From positions 1-64,000 of the forward strand of contig JAIXMR010000050.1 of assembly GCA_025677835.1 (NCBI GenBank): 64,000 nucleotides of DNA, written 5' to 3'. Position numbers and translations under genes: made by a program. The notes beneath the pieces are model-generated. The model searched no databases and was not told where the DNA came from. It was given only the letters and a program-made list of their open reading frames with translations. Position 1 is the stretch's first letter. Each line of letters starts with the position of its first letter. This document shows, piece by piece, positions 36,474 through 47,072 of the stretch. This DNA is from Sporodiniella umbellata. Its lineage: Eukaryota > Mucoromycota > Mucoromycetes > Mucorales > Rhizopodaceae.

Positions 36474-37447
36474 ATGTCTAATCCCAAAAGATCTTACCCA
36501 TTTTACTTTGGTGGTGCAGCCTCATGTGTTGCTGCTGTTGTTGTACATCCTTTCGATTTAACCAAAGTCAGACTCCAGAATACTAATGGTAGTGCAAGCT
36601 GTGGCATGCTTGGTACAATGATCAAGATTGCTCAAAATGAAGGATTTTTCAAATTATACGCTGGACTGTCCGCTTCTATTTTGAGACAGGCTACTTACTC
36701 AACTGTTCGCTTTGGTGTTTATGAAAAGTTAAAGGAATTGATATCTAAAGACAAGAGTAAGTTGGCTTATGTTATGTATCAGAGTGACTCATAGATTTTC
36801 CTTTGGGGGCATAGAAGCCAATTTGGGCGAATTGTTAATTTGTTCGTCTATCGCTGGTGCTTTGGGTGGAGCATGTGGTAACCCTGGTGATGTTATCAAT
36901 GTTCGCATGCAAAACGATGGACAGTTGCCTATTCAACAACGCCGTAACTATAGACATGCCTTTGATGGTATTATACGAATTTCCAAAGAGGAGGGATATT
37001 CTGCACTTTTCCGTGGTCTGGGACCCAATATTAACCGTGCTATCTTAATGACCTCTTCTCAATGTGTTTCATATGATATGTTTAAGTCGCTCTTACTAAA
37101 TAGCTCACTCTTACAAGAAGGATTGACTCTTCATTTTACCTCAAGCGTACTTGCGGTAAGTAACACAAACTGTAACCAGGAGTATAAACTGATGGTAGAT
37201 ATAGGGTCTTGTGGCAACCACTGTATGTTCACCTGTCGATGTTATTAAAACCCGCATTATGTCAGCCAGCACAACTGAACATCGTATGTCTGCTACCGCT
37301 ATCATGAAACAAATGTTTAGAACAGAAGGTGTTTCCTCCTTTTTTAAGGGATGGACTCCCGCATTTATCCGTCTCGGTCCTCAAACAATCATTACATTCG
37401 TTGTTCTTGAACAATTCAAGAACTGGCACGATGTGTTTTCAAATTAA
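36474..37447 (+). CDS. DIC1: Mitochondrial dicarboxylate carrier (SLC25 family)
   Basis: This inner-membrane carrier probably exchanges malate/succinate for phosphate. It has three exons starting MSNPKRSYPFYFGGAASCVA. The three SLC25 repeats show HPFDLTKVRLQ, GNPGDVINVRMQ and SPVDVIKTRIM. The second repeat (G-N-P-G-D) and third fit the DIC1 subgroup. The second intron joins in frame (VLA/GLVATTVCSP). The sequence before the ATG (TTCTTTTTCAGCACC) may be an acceptor of a 5' UTR intron; an in-frame ATG at 36432 would add 14 residues (MKPYWPFVPFFFST) and seems less likely. Residues of the matrix network are as in active carriers by eye. Confidence 0.9.
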
Positions 37448-39058
37448 AGTCATTATTAATTCATGTTCCTTAAAATTCCCTTTCCAAGATTTACACGTCG
37501 TTTCCCGCATTTTTCAAACATAAGCCACGCTAAATCAGAAACAAAGCCAGCAACGATAAGCCTTCGCATTGTGACTAACGTGAAAGTCTAAATCGTTGGC
37601 TGAGGTCTATCTACTCTGGGATCGGAACGCCAATTATACGCAGTGAAATTGGTTTGAATAGCGTTATGAAGAGCATGTCTCCTAAAGTTTAAAGTCACTG
37701 CAAAAGCTTGATAAAATTCCCGACTATTTCAAAATAAAGCTTGAGATGGCGCATATGCTATACAAGCTACGAAAAAAAGAATCCCACTTAAAAACTGTCC
37801 TTATTTGTATTCTAAATATCATCGTTGTTTGTCGATGGTAGGAAAAAGCGTACACAACTAAAGATATCAGTTTATGAATAGGGATTGTGCCAAATGATGT
37901 TGAAGGTAGTTTCTTTAGAGTGCTGAACACCATTTGCTCTAAAAGACATTCCTGCTCTTTGTATGGTGACTTCCAAGCTGAAATTAAAGCAGTTTGCAAG
38001 TATTGGCTCCAAGTAGGGTGCACATAATCACACTATACAGTAGATACACGCTTAGTTTAAAAGATTGGTCAGCCAAACTATTTCTATCTAGAGTTTAAAA
38101 GAGAGTTTAGTGGTATATAGGGGCAGTAACCCATCTCTAGTTATATTTTGGTACACATACTTTCGAGATCTATAAAATACATAGCGATTTGGGTGTCTCT
38201 TCATATTATATTGCTAATCAGAGCTTTTCAATTATCAAGGTATAAGGTAGTAATCTCCTATGCAGTAAGCTGTGGATATTTTTGACCTAAAATATACACG
38301 GTCTTTCGGCATGCCCAAAGTATTTGAACACTGCTGTCTGTACATAGGGTGGCCAGTTTAATATTTGAGTCCCTATTGAAAGGTGTATAAAAAAGGAGTT
38401 TCTCTCACTAGTTCTGTATGTTTTTTTTTGTCACACATAATATGTAGTTCCAAAGGCAATCTACGGTATTGACAGCCTTCAAAAAAAAGCAGAGTACAAG
38501 CCTTTATTCTTTTTACAACACTGTATACCTTGGGTTTATTTTAGAAAGTCGCAAAGAGTATATAGCGCTCTGCGAGTTTCAATCGAGTTGCTATATGCTT
38601 GCCTAATGGAAAAGAACTATTGTAACGTATTCTTTGAGCCTAGAAATACAAACCCATGCTTTTGGAAGAGTTTTGATTCAAACGCGCTTTTTTGTCTTGA
38701 TAAAATGAAAACCGTATCTAACAAATCTTGCATAATTGTGTTTACTTGCAAACAATAAGCTTGTGTGTTTTGATAGGCAACAATAAAGGTCACAGATATA
38801 GTGTTTTTTTTTTAAAAAAAAAAAAACAGAAGTCAGCCACGACTGAATAGCTACAACCTTTTGCGTCATTGGCCAAATATTTTTGACTTTCTTTTCCAAA
38901 AAAATAACTAAAGGCCGTTTGTTTCCTTTTTCTTGACACTCTCTTAGAGCAAAAAAAAAAAAAAAGCAAGCGAAATAAGCAGAAGACAAAAAGAAAAAAG
39001 ACAGCTTGGCTAAAAAAGACTTATACATTGATACACAGCAGACAATAGCAATATTATA
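37448..39058. other. Intergenic with possible decayed coding DNA
   Basis: About 1.6 kb between the carrier and the RNPS1-like gene. On the - strand 38023-37490 has two adjacent protein-like frames (ending and starting with stops and a frame change) that I cannot assign to a family. Otherwise AT-rich with no gene. Confidence 0.45.
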
Positions 39059-40073
39059 ATGTAAACAAAGAATGCAATTTGTCAAATAACACATCAATTT
39101 TTTTAGGCCTTCAAGATCACCTTCACGCTCTTTATCAAGACGTCGTTCATTTTCTAGAGGAAGATCTCCCGCTCGCAGAAGCCTTTCCAGATCTGCTAGC
39201 CCTGAACACTTACACTCTATAGTTGTTAGTAATCTGACACGAAACGTAACAGAAGGACACGTCCGTGAAATTTTTGAGCAATTTGGAAAGATTGCTTTTA
39301 TCAGATTTCCTTTAAACAAAGAATGTAACGATATACTTCAACTTTATGTATCTCACACTAACTTTGTTTATTTTTGTGTATAGTTAAAATTAATTTGGGA
39401 AAGGCCTATATTGATTATGAGACGCAAGAAGAGGCCGATAAGGCTATAAGTTATATGGACAATGTAAATTTAGAAACCATGAGAAAAAGTAATATATAGC
39501 TAAATGGCTATTTTAGGCACAATTGGATGGTGTTAAAATTTCCTGCTCTGTTCCTTCCAAACAATCTTCCAGATCTCGATCGCCTGTTAGAGGTAAGAAC
39601 AGAAGAAAAGAAAAACAGAGTCTTATAGCTCTTCTTTAGGTCGCTATTCTTCACCACCTCGTTTCAGAAGAGGATTCTATCGCACGCCTACTACACGCAA
39701 CGACCCTTTTGGTGGCAACAGAGGACGTGCTTCTTCTCCTCCCCGTCGTAAACGCTATTCATATTCTCGATCTCGTAGCGTCTCTAAAGGAAGAAAGAGA
39801 TCATATTCCCCTCGCAGTTACTCTCGCAGACGCCGTAGCTATTCTCGTAGCTACTCGCCTAGACGCAGCTACTCTCGTGGACGCAGCTACTCTCGTAGTC
39901 GTAGTTATTCTCGCAGTCTGTCACCTAGCCCTCGCCGTCGCAGTAGAACGCCCGTTCGTAGATATAGCCGTAGTAGAACACCTGTTCGTAGATACAGCAG
40001 ATCTCCTCCTAGACGCGGTAGAAAATACAGTCCATCACCCTCTCCAAGAAGAAGATCGACTTCCAGACGCTAA
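39059..40073 (+). CDS. RNPS1/SR45-like RS-RRM-RS splicing factor
   Basis: This SR-related factor of the exon-junction/ASAP complex type has five exons: 39059-39060, 39107-39324, 39384-39463, 39517-39592 and 39640-40073, which sum to 810 nt (269 residues) with every join in frame. The start codon seems split: AT at 39059-39060 and G at 39107 after a 46-bp intron, giving MPSRSPSRSLSRRRSFSRG. A single RRM follows (HSIVVSNLTRNVTEGHVREI, KAYIDYETQEEADKAISYMD, QLDGVKISC), then a long Arg/Ser tail (SYSRSYSPRRSYSRGRSYSR) ending RRRSTSRR. RRM sequence and RS-RRM-RS layout match RNPS1. The alternative of an undetected upstream first exon remains open. Confidence 0.8.
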
Positions 40074-41119
40074 AAAAAGCGAAAATCGACAATCCAATGA
40101 AGAAGGTTATTAAATAAAGTTGTCTTCATTTTGTTTTATTTTTTTAAAAAAGAAAGTCAAACAAAGGAGCAATCATTGCACAAAACTATATTGCACGATT
40201 AAGAACAGAGCAACGCAAAAAAAAAAAAAAAAAAAAAAACAATTGGAAGTTGTAACAAAGGCATTAATTGATGTAGTTTTATTTTCATGTACTTCTCGTT
40301 TTGGAACAAAAGGCTGTTTACCTTTTTCAAACTGGGTATATACACTGCTTGTTTTTTGTATTTTATAGTATAAAAATTGAACAAGCACACCTTTTGAAAT
40401 ACAACAGTTACTAGTTATTTTTATTGTTCACGTCATTTGGTCAGCTAAACGAAAATTGGAACAAGATGAACGTAGTCTCTCTAAATATTAAAGCACACTC
40501 TACCCACTCCGAATTAACCCTTTTTGATTATTGTTCTTACAGTAAGCAATGTTATCACTTCTGTCTAAGTCTATTGGCAAAACAATGGGTTTTTTGATGA
40601 ATAGATGTACGGGAATAAAACTTTATGTACATATTCACCGGAATTTTTAAATTAACAGTAGTCTTAGCTATAAAAAAAAAAGCTAAAACTAAAAAAACCG
40701 CTTAAAAGACGATTAACGAAACACAACAGTAGTTCTCTAATGTAGTGTGTATCCTGATACATTTTTTGGTTTTTCATACAAAATAGGAGATGGTTGTTTT
40801 ACAGCTGAAAAACAAAGCGTGTTTCTTGTTTCTTGAATCTTTTAAAGAGATTGTTTTTTCATTAGCTGGTGTCACCAGTAAGGTTTTATATACAACAATT
40901 AGAAGATACACTAAAAATCCCAAAATTGCTGATAGTGTTATCAAACTCATGGTAAACTCTTGTTTTTTCTTTAAACTAAGTTGGGTTACGCCTTCATATT
41001 TTTTTTTTGTCACTTTAATGCTAGATTTGGTGAGACCGTTATATATGCTCTATACTTCGACATCTATCTCAGAAATAAAAAATGAAGACTGAAACAGAGT
41101 CCATCTACACTTACAGGCT
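40074..41119. other. Intergenic, no gene seen
   Basis: AT-rich DNA after the RNPS1-like gene, with an A-run of about 24 near 40217-40240 and frames produced by it. An open frame at 40790-41092 (+) has no recognised similarity and a low-complexity hydrophobic composition. Confidence 0.45.
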
Positions 41120-41661
41120 TTTGCTACTGTTTTTGATTAAGAGTCTTCTGTAAGAACCTATGGTGCTTCGCCTTGATTTTTGATACTAGCCAAAATTGCT
41201 CCGTCGCATTTGATTCAGGGATATAGCGTTGAAGATACACACATTTATATTGTGTACACTTTACGTTCTTATGCGTATGGGCGGACATATTAGTCATAAG
41301 TATATCACATCCTTTATCCTCTCTCTTCTTAACAGGCATTGGCCTTTTACACCAATTGTAGTTAGACCTGCATCTAATATCGGCATAATGTTTGTTCGCG
41401 TGGTATACCCGGTAATAGTAGCAATATACTCTTGAAAATTTTTGTATAATATCAAAAACGCACGATTCGTTAGGAAGCTTATGTACGGGTTTTCTCGTTT
41501 ATAGATCCAATTGAGCAGCTCTCGAATCTTTGCTGGGCTGCTTCGGTAAAGTTAAAAACAGCTTTTTTCAATACAAGGCTGTATTCACATCTCACAAGGT
41601 TACTAGCAGTACTGTGTGATACTTTGATATTATAAAACCGCCCCAGTAAATGTTCGGTCAC
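41120..41661 (-). pseudogene. Tc1/mariner-type DDE transposase relic
   Basis: Two fragments are readable on the - strand. The upstream one (41661-41479, MTEHLLGRFYNIKVSHSTAS ending EKTRT) resembles the winged-helix N-terminal part. The downstream one (41339-41124) reads ILMTNMSAHTHKN, then KCVYLQRYIPESNATEQFWL, which matches the family block 'MDNxxxHxxK..YLPPYSPELNPIEQFW'. Stops and a frame change separate them and about 100 residues of the core are missing. The catalytic Asp of MDN is replaced (MTN), so it is dead. Family assignment comes from the ESNATEQFW and AHTHKNV patterns; terminal repeats were not found. Confidence 0.75.
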
Positions 41662-42302
41662 TTTGATAGCAGTAACAGAAGAATTAGCGTCGATGAAATT
41701 GATAGCTGTCGTTCACTATCGGCTCAAGTGTGTTTCTGACCTATTTTTCTACAGCTTTTAAAAATACGCCATTTTTTTATTTTTTTCCAATAACATTGGA
41801 AGACTTTTAGGGACTATAATTCTGAACTATTTTTTGTGAACAGCAAAAATCTTAATCTGTCCATAGGCTCAGGACCGTCATTCTCACCGCTAACACCCCA
41901 GGCTTATCTTCATGTTGAAAAAATACACCTGAGTTGAGTTTAAAGGTTGTGAAAAAGAGAGATACCAAAGGAAGAAAACACTACTTCTATCTGTAGTTTA
42001 CTTGGGTGCAGAGCCACAATGTAATTTCCAGGCAAGCGATGAATGACTTCATTTTTAAAGATACAGTGTTGATTCTGATTGGTCGAGGACACTAATTTTG
42101 GCTGACCAATGATATCATACCTAGTCGATTGGTGACATTATTTTTTGGAAGCACTGTTACAGTGACTTATTTTTATTTTACTGTGTTTGTTTTTTTTTTA
42201 TTTGGTAAGCCAAAGTTATGGAATAAAAGTATTTACAAAATTAAAATAATAACTATGATTTTCTAAATGTAAGTAATATGTATGAAGGTGTAAGTGAATA
42301 GA
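41662..42302. other. Intergenic between mariner relic and SCW1-like gene
   Basis: AT-rich DNA with no readable gene. It may hold more of the degraded mariner element (its 5' part and terminal repeat). Confidence 0.4.
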
Positions 42303-43534
42303 CTATAGATCTGCCAATAATGCAGCACCCATTTCTCTAAAATTAAAGCTGATATCAGAATCTTTGGTGGGCTTGATGAAAAGAGGGTTCTTTGAAAAAG
42401 ATAATCGGATGCCATTTTTTACTGAATTTGAAAGCATATAGGCTTGAAGGCTAGTCATGGCTTGAGTAGCACATAAAACGTCTTCAAACTCCACAAAGCA
42501 CATTGGACCTTGTTGAGTAGATTTAATGCGGTATGACATTCGTTTATAGCCTTCGCACTTCGAGAAGACAGAGCGCAGCTCTTCCTGGTTTGTATTGGCA
42601 GGTAGATTACCTACATAGAGGGTGTTGCATGGAGGGTTCTGATCCACAGCAGCAGTAGCAGTAGCAGCAGTATTGGCCGCAGTAGTAGTAGCACGAGCAA
42701 GTGAAGTAGAAACGTTTGGTTGGCATGAGTTTTTCCGGCTCAAGGACATATCTTCGAGCAACTTGTTGTCCAAGATAGAGTCAAATGGTAATGATTTCGA
42801 TAAGTAATGAAATGGGTCAGGCTCAGGATCGAGCATGAAAGCAGATTTAGAAAATAAGTGAAATGATTGTGGATGAAAGGCTGACTGAGGGGAAACCATT
42901 GACGATCTACGAGTGTCTACAGTTTTTGCATCATTTAGCAAATTGTCACCTCTGAAGAAAGGATCGTGAATAGGCGAGAAAGGCTCATATTGAGATCCAG
43001 TCCATTTAGTACTCTTTTGCCCCGCGTGTCGAGTATGAATTGTCATTGGTGCAGTTGTGGGTAAAACGGCGGAGGAATTTGTGCCTTTTTTGATGTGCAA
43101 GTTCTTTTTGGCCATCTCAGCTTTGAAGACCGAATTTTTTTCTGTATCCACTTTACGACCATTCAGTATATCTACAGCTTCCATAGCCTCAGAGCGGCTA
43201 GCAAATCTAGCAAATCCGATCTAACAAAGGTAGATTGGTTTAACTACTATTTTTAATGTATGTGCATTACCATTTGCTTTTTGTTATTTTCGTTTGTCTC
43301 TTCGTCTTGTTTACAATGCCATTTGAGGGAAGCTCCCTCAAAGCCTTTGCAAAACATGAACATATTTTGAAATTCTCTTTCTTGCATATCATCAGGAAAT
43401 CCTACAACGAATATAGTTGTAACATCTTCTAAGACAGATGAAGCAGCCGAAAACGGGGATTGAGCTGTGGAGGGTGGAGGGGAAGAGGGATCCATGCTAT
43501 CCTCTCTGGACATATCTTGACTGTAAATGCCCAT
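42303..43534 (-). CDS. SCW1/WHI3-type RNA-binding protein with two RRMs
   Basis: This cytoplasmic RNA-binding regulator of cell size/wall integrity is named after S. pombe Scw1 and yeast Whi3. The exons are 43534-43271 and 43220-42303 (393 residues, phase 0, NNKKQM/IGFARFASRSEA). RRM1 begins TTIFVVGFPDDMQEREFQNM. The linker is Ser/Pro/Thr-rich with an Ala/Thr run (ATTTAANTAATATAAV). RRM2 is the strongest match: NPPCNTLYVGNLPANTNQEE, GPMCFVEFEDVLCATQAM and NGIRLSFSKNPLF, with RNP1 (MCFVEFED) and RNP2 (LYVGNL) intact. The 'GGIRLSFSKNPLG'-like end is typical of Scw1/Whi3. Confidence 0.9.
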
Positions 43535-44789
43535 CTTCAAGAAAAAAAAATGACGGAAAGAGAGAGAATAAAAAAAAATAGAGGGGATTTTATTTGATGA
43601 CAAAAAATTGGCGGCAATTTATTTTCAAAAGCAGTCTTTTGTATATTTGAACATTTTTTGGCTTTTTTTTTCGACCTGTCTTTTCATACGCCATAAAGAA
43701 TTTTATTTGTCACCTTTCAGAGCTCAAGCCTCCCTTTTGTCTACCACTTAGTTTACTATGACTAGTCCGAAATTTTTACAATGATTGCAAAAAGGGTGAA
43801 TTTGTAATTTTAGAGTAGCAGTGTAATTACTTGCGAACTTTGTGATACCTACAGTATAACGTTCTTTTTTCTAAAGATTGTACAGTCAAACCGATGGAAA
43901 TTGGCGTTTTCACGAAAAATATTGTTTGGCGTACCTTTAGCAATCCCTATTGACTCCGATTCGTTATCCAATGTGGTAACTACTTTAAGAGCCGCTCTTT
44001 CATTTTCCTTTTTTGCAAGAGCTTTAAATTCAATTCATAAACTAAGCCCTTCTAAAGTACTGTTTTCTTCATACCTCAAAAGTCGCGTATTCACAGTATA
44101 TTTCGTCCCAAAATAAGGAGCAGATTTTTGCTCATCCAGAAACGGAAGAAAGAATTCGAGAGAAGACTTGTAGTCAAAGAGCTCAGGTCAAGCGAGATCC
44201 CACTACCTGTGGAAATCATTACCAAGTTGGAGACTCTATATTACAGCCAACATCAAACAAACTACAAAAGTTTTAAAAGGAAAGGTATAAATTCTTCCTT
44301 GATAAATGGGCAATACCTGAGAGAAACAACAAAAATACCTACACAGAACTCAAAAGACACACAATCGAAAAATCACAGACTGTCAACTAAATAAACAAGC
44401 TTACCAAAAGCATATGTCTCCAAGTAGCTGATTTGTTTGGGCAACTTGACCTACTCGCGACTGGCACCCTAAAAGAATCGGAAATCTAACGGATTGTCTT
44501 AAGATATAGAGAGCGAAGTTGACAGTTGGCGGTTTTGGATTTGTACAGGCCAAGAGACAAGAAATAGATACTCAAGACATGACAATTAAATCCCTTAAAC
44601 TTCTAAATAGTCTTGAGCATGTGAAATACATCAAAGTAAATGATCAACGAGCAAGTTACGTTTTTGACCCATAGTTTCTTCAGTAGGCGGAAAAAGCAAC
44701 AGTGACTCTTAAACAAGCCTGTAATAATCGAGAACAGCCTTATGGTAGAGTGAATACCACTGAGGAGGCTACCAATAGAAAAGCAAAGG
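43535..44789. pseudogene. Decayed retroelement flank (gag-like fragments)
   Basis: No intact gene. On the - strand 43990-43880 a protein-like stretch reads ALKVVTTLDNESESIGIAKG then TPNNIFRENANF; a related sequence lies in the opposite orientation at about 45663-45740. On the + strand, 44128-44394 (ELRSSEIPLPVEIITKLETL) is an 88-codon frame of unknown type. I interpret the block as remains of the element whose RT follows, but this is inference. Confidence 0.45.
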
Positions 44790-45760
44790 ACAACTGAAAA
44801 TTTTTACAAACAATGGACAAAACTACCATACATTCTTGACTGCTATCGATCGTAAGAGAGGGATACCAGGCTCATTTCACCGTCAAACTACGCCATAGAA
44901 GATTTGGTTTGAGTCGGATGTAGCAAACAGTTGTGAATGAAGTGATTGGAAAGCTTCTTCGGGCAGACATCATCGAAATATGTCTTTCCCAATCAACAAA
45001 TTACCTTCTAAATTTCTTTACTATTCAGAGTACCAAAAAGAGGAGATCGATTTTGAATTACCAAAAATCCAACCGTTCTACCCAATGTCAGCACTTCAAG
45101 ATAGAAGGGATTCCTGCTTTTCAGGTGACTATCAAGAAGAAATATTAAATTTGCAAAATGAATTTCAAAGGCATATATGCCGCGATTTTTTTTACATCAA
45201 ACATCCCACCAATACCTCACTTTCATAAGCAAGGGAAAGGTCTACCAGTATAAGGTTCTGGTCTTCGAAATGGGTGTAATTCCCTCAAGATCATGCAACG
45301 TGTAATGGAGCTGTTAAGTAAACAGAGCAACCAACTGGTTTTGTATTTAGGCAGCCTTTACGCTATGGAGAAAGCTGTAGAAAGAACGGATCGGGCCACA
45401 ATATTGACGGCTTTTCCCCTGTAGAAGTTGAGATTTCTGATCAAAAATGGCGTCTTAACTCTTTTGAAAGCACAAGAATCTCTATGTTTTACTTTCGATA
45501 AACAGTGAATATTTCGGTTATTGAGAAAAAAAATCTAGAGTCTAAAAAAAAAGATAGAGCAAGCGTCAATGTCATCAAAAACCACATTTGAAAAGTATCA
45601 TTATAAAATGACAGCTCGACAGTCAACGAGTACAGGAATAAGAAATACAATTTTTGTATATGTGAAAACCGCACTACATTGAATGATGATTCAGAGTCAG
45701 TGGAAGTTGTTGAAGGTGCACCAAACAATTTTTTCACTTGTTATAGCCCCAACATACTCT
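44790..45760 (+). pseudogene. DIRS/Ty3-like reverse transcriptase relic
   Basis: Reverse-transcriptase blocks are readable in order on the + strand but in changing frames with stops: REGYQAHFTVKLRHRRFGLS; NEVIGKLLRADIIEI; STKKRRSILNYQKSNRSTQC; QCQHFKIEGIPAF; MNFKGIYAAIF (remnant of the IDLKDAY block); YLTFISKGKVYQYKVLVFEM (LPFGL block); RVMELLSKQSNQLVLYLGSL (the YLDD box, with both Asp replaced by Gly-Ser at about 45347-45355). Order and style (CQHFKMEGIP, QGxxYQYKxLxFGM) match pol of DIRS-like and related elements in early-diverging fungi. It is clearly inactive. Confidence 0.78.
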
Positions 45761-47072
45761 TTTTGACCCTGATATACTGCATTGTACGTACTGCTTAGAC
45801 AGCCGCATTTGACAAAAAAAAAAGTCGTTCATATATATAGTATGATTGTCACTTTCGAAGCTACTGTACTCCGTCTACAACAGGAATTGGATGGTCCCTC
45901 CAACTAAAAAGGATGTACCACCACAACCATATCTTTGATAGTAGGGCACAGATTACTGATAGTCTACCACTGCCAATTACGGTTCATTTTTTATACATGT
46001 ACAATCTCGCTGATCTAATCAGCTGGCTGTAAATAAACTTAAGAAAAAAACACATACATTTTTAAAATAGAAGCTATATAATCAACTTGATCAGAAAATC
46101 CAATTAGCTAACACTGATAAGTACTCTCTAACCAAAGTGATTGAGTTATTTTCCAAGGTTTTACTGTATGCAACTTTTTTTTTTGATAAACCATTATTTT
46201 ATATGGACTGGAAACAAAATATATTAAAAGGGAGATATTACAGCGTCCGTATAGGGCTATCTACACATAATTGACTCCATCCAAACAAGACGAAATTAAA
46301 ATAAAAAGCAATAAAAGCGTCATTGAGGTATTTATAAAATGATATAAACAAATGTTTGACCGTAAACCTTTTGCAAACGTTTAAACCTACTTTTGTTACA
46401 TACATGTAACTGCGCACAACAAAAACATATGCTTGCTTGATAATTATTATCGTTTTTTCTTTTAGCAAAAGCTACCTACTTGTATCTAAAAAAGAAAAAA
46501 TCAGTATGTGAAACTTAAACTTTACGGGACATGTAAAAGAAAAGTGAAAGGTTAATTGATCTAAACCGCTTGTTTCGTCGGGAACAACGCCCGCCAAACG
46601 CTTGGTTTCCTAAAACCCTAATATGTCTCAATATAAAATATATGGCCAAGTTTAAAGCCATAGATCAATTACAGAACTTAGTCAATGTATGTAGTATATA
46701 ATATGTAATCATTTCAATACAAATAAGCTATATTAGCAATATATCAAAATATGGTTTAACTATCTAAACAGTTGTTGTATGCCTATTGTTACGTTTTCAA
46801 ATCTTATTTTTTTTTTAAAGGTATATTAGGCAAGTTGCCATGAGCTTTTTATGTTTCTATATTAGTATAACACCTAACCGAACAGGAAAACTTGCTTTAT
46901 CGAATTTTCCGCGTTTCAGCGTTTAATTTGTTACTTGTTGGCTGACTTGCTTATGTGAAGCTACCTGCCCAAAAATAAAATAAAAGGCACGACAAGCAGT
47001 CCTTAACTCTTTTCGCATTTATCTTGCGGTGTTATTAAGCCAAAGTTTTCAGAATCAAAACATAAAATACAC
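45761..47072. other. Upstream region of the POL2 C-half gene
   Basis: AT-rich DNA, no gene seen. It contains possible further retroelement remains up to about 46000 and an E2F-like GCCCGCCAAA at 46589-46598. Importantly, no trace of an N-terminal POL2 (exonuclease or polymerase motifs) was seen here. Confidence 0.5.
46589..46598 (-). promoter_or_regulatory. E2F-like site upstream of POL2 C-half
   Basis: GCCCGCCAAA is the reverse complement of TTTGGCGGGC, close to the E2F consensus. It lies about 480 bp before the ATG of the polymerase epsilon C-half gene. Early-diverging fungi keep E2F-family factors, so S-phase control is conceivable; the distance makes it uncertain. Confidence 0.3.

Noticed and set aside
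38678..39319. 213-codon - strand frame opposite the RNPS1-like gene
   Set aside because: Antisense of the RS-rich exon and AT-rich leader; composition follows the reverse complement of Ser/Arg codons and homopolymers.
39709..40113. 134-codon + frame rich in Val/Ala/Asp
   Set aside because: Frame-shifted reading of the RS-tail exon (AGA/CGT/TCT repeats); the RS frame is the real one.
40790..41092. 100-codon + frame
   Set aside because: Hydrophobic low-complexity reading with no family; overlaps another frame on the other strand; no promoter or intron evidence.
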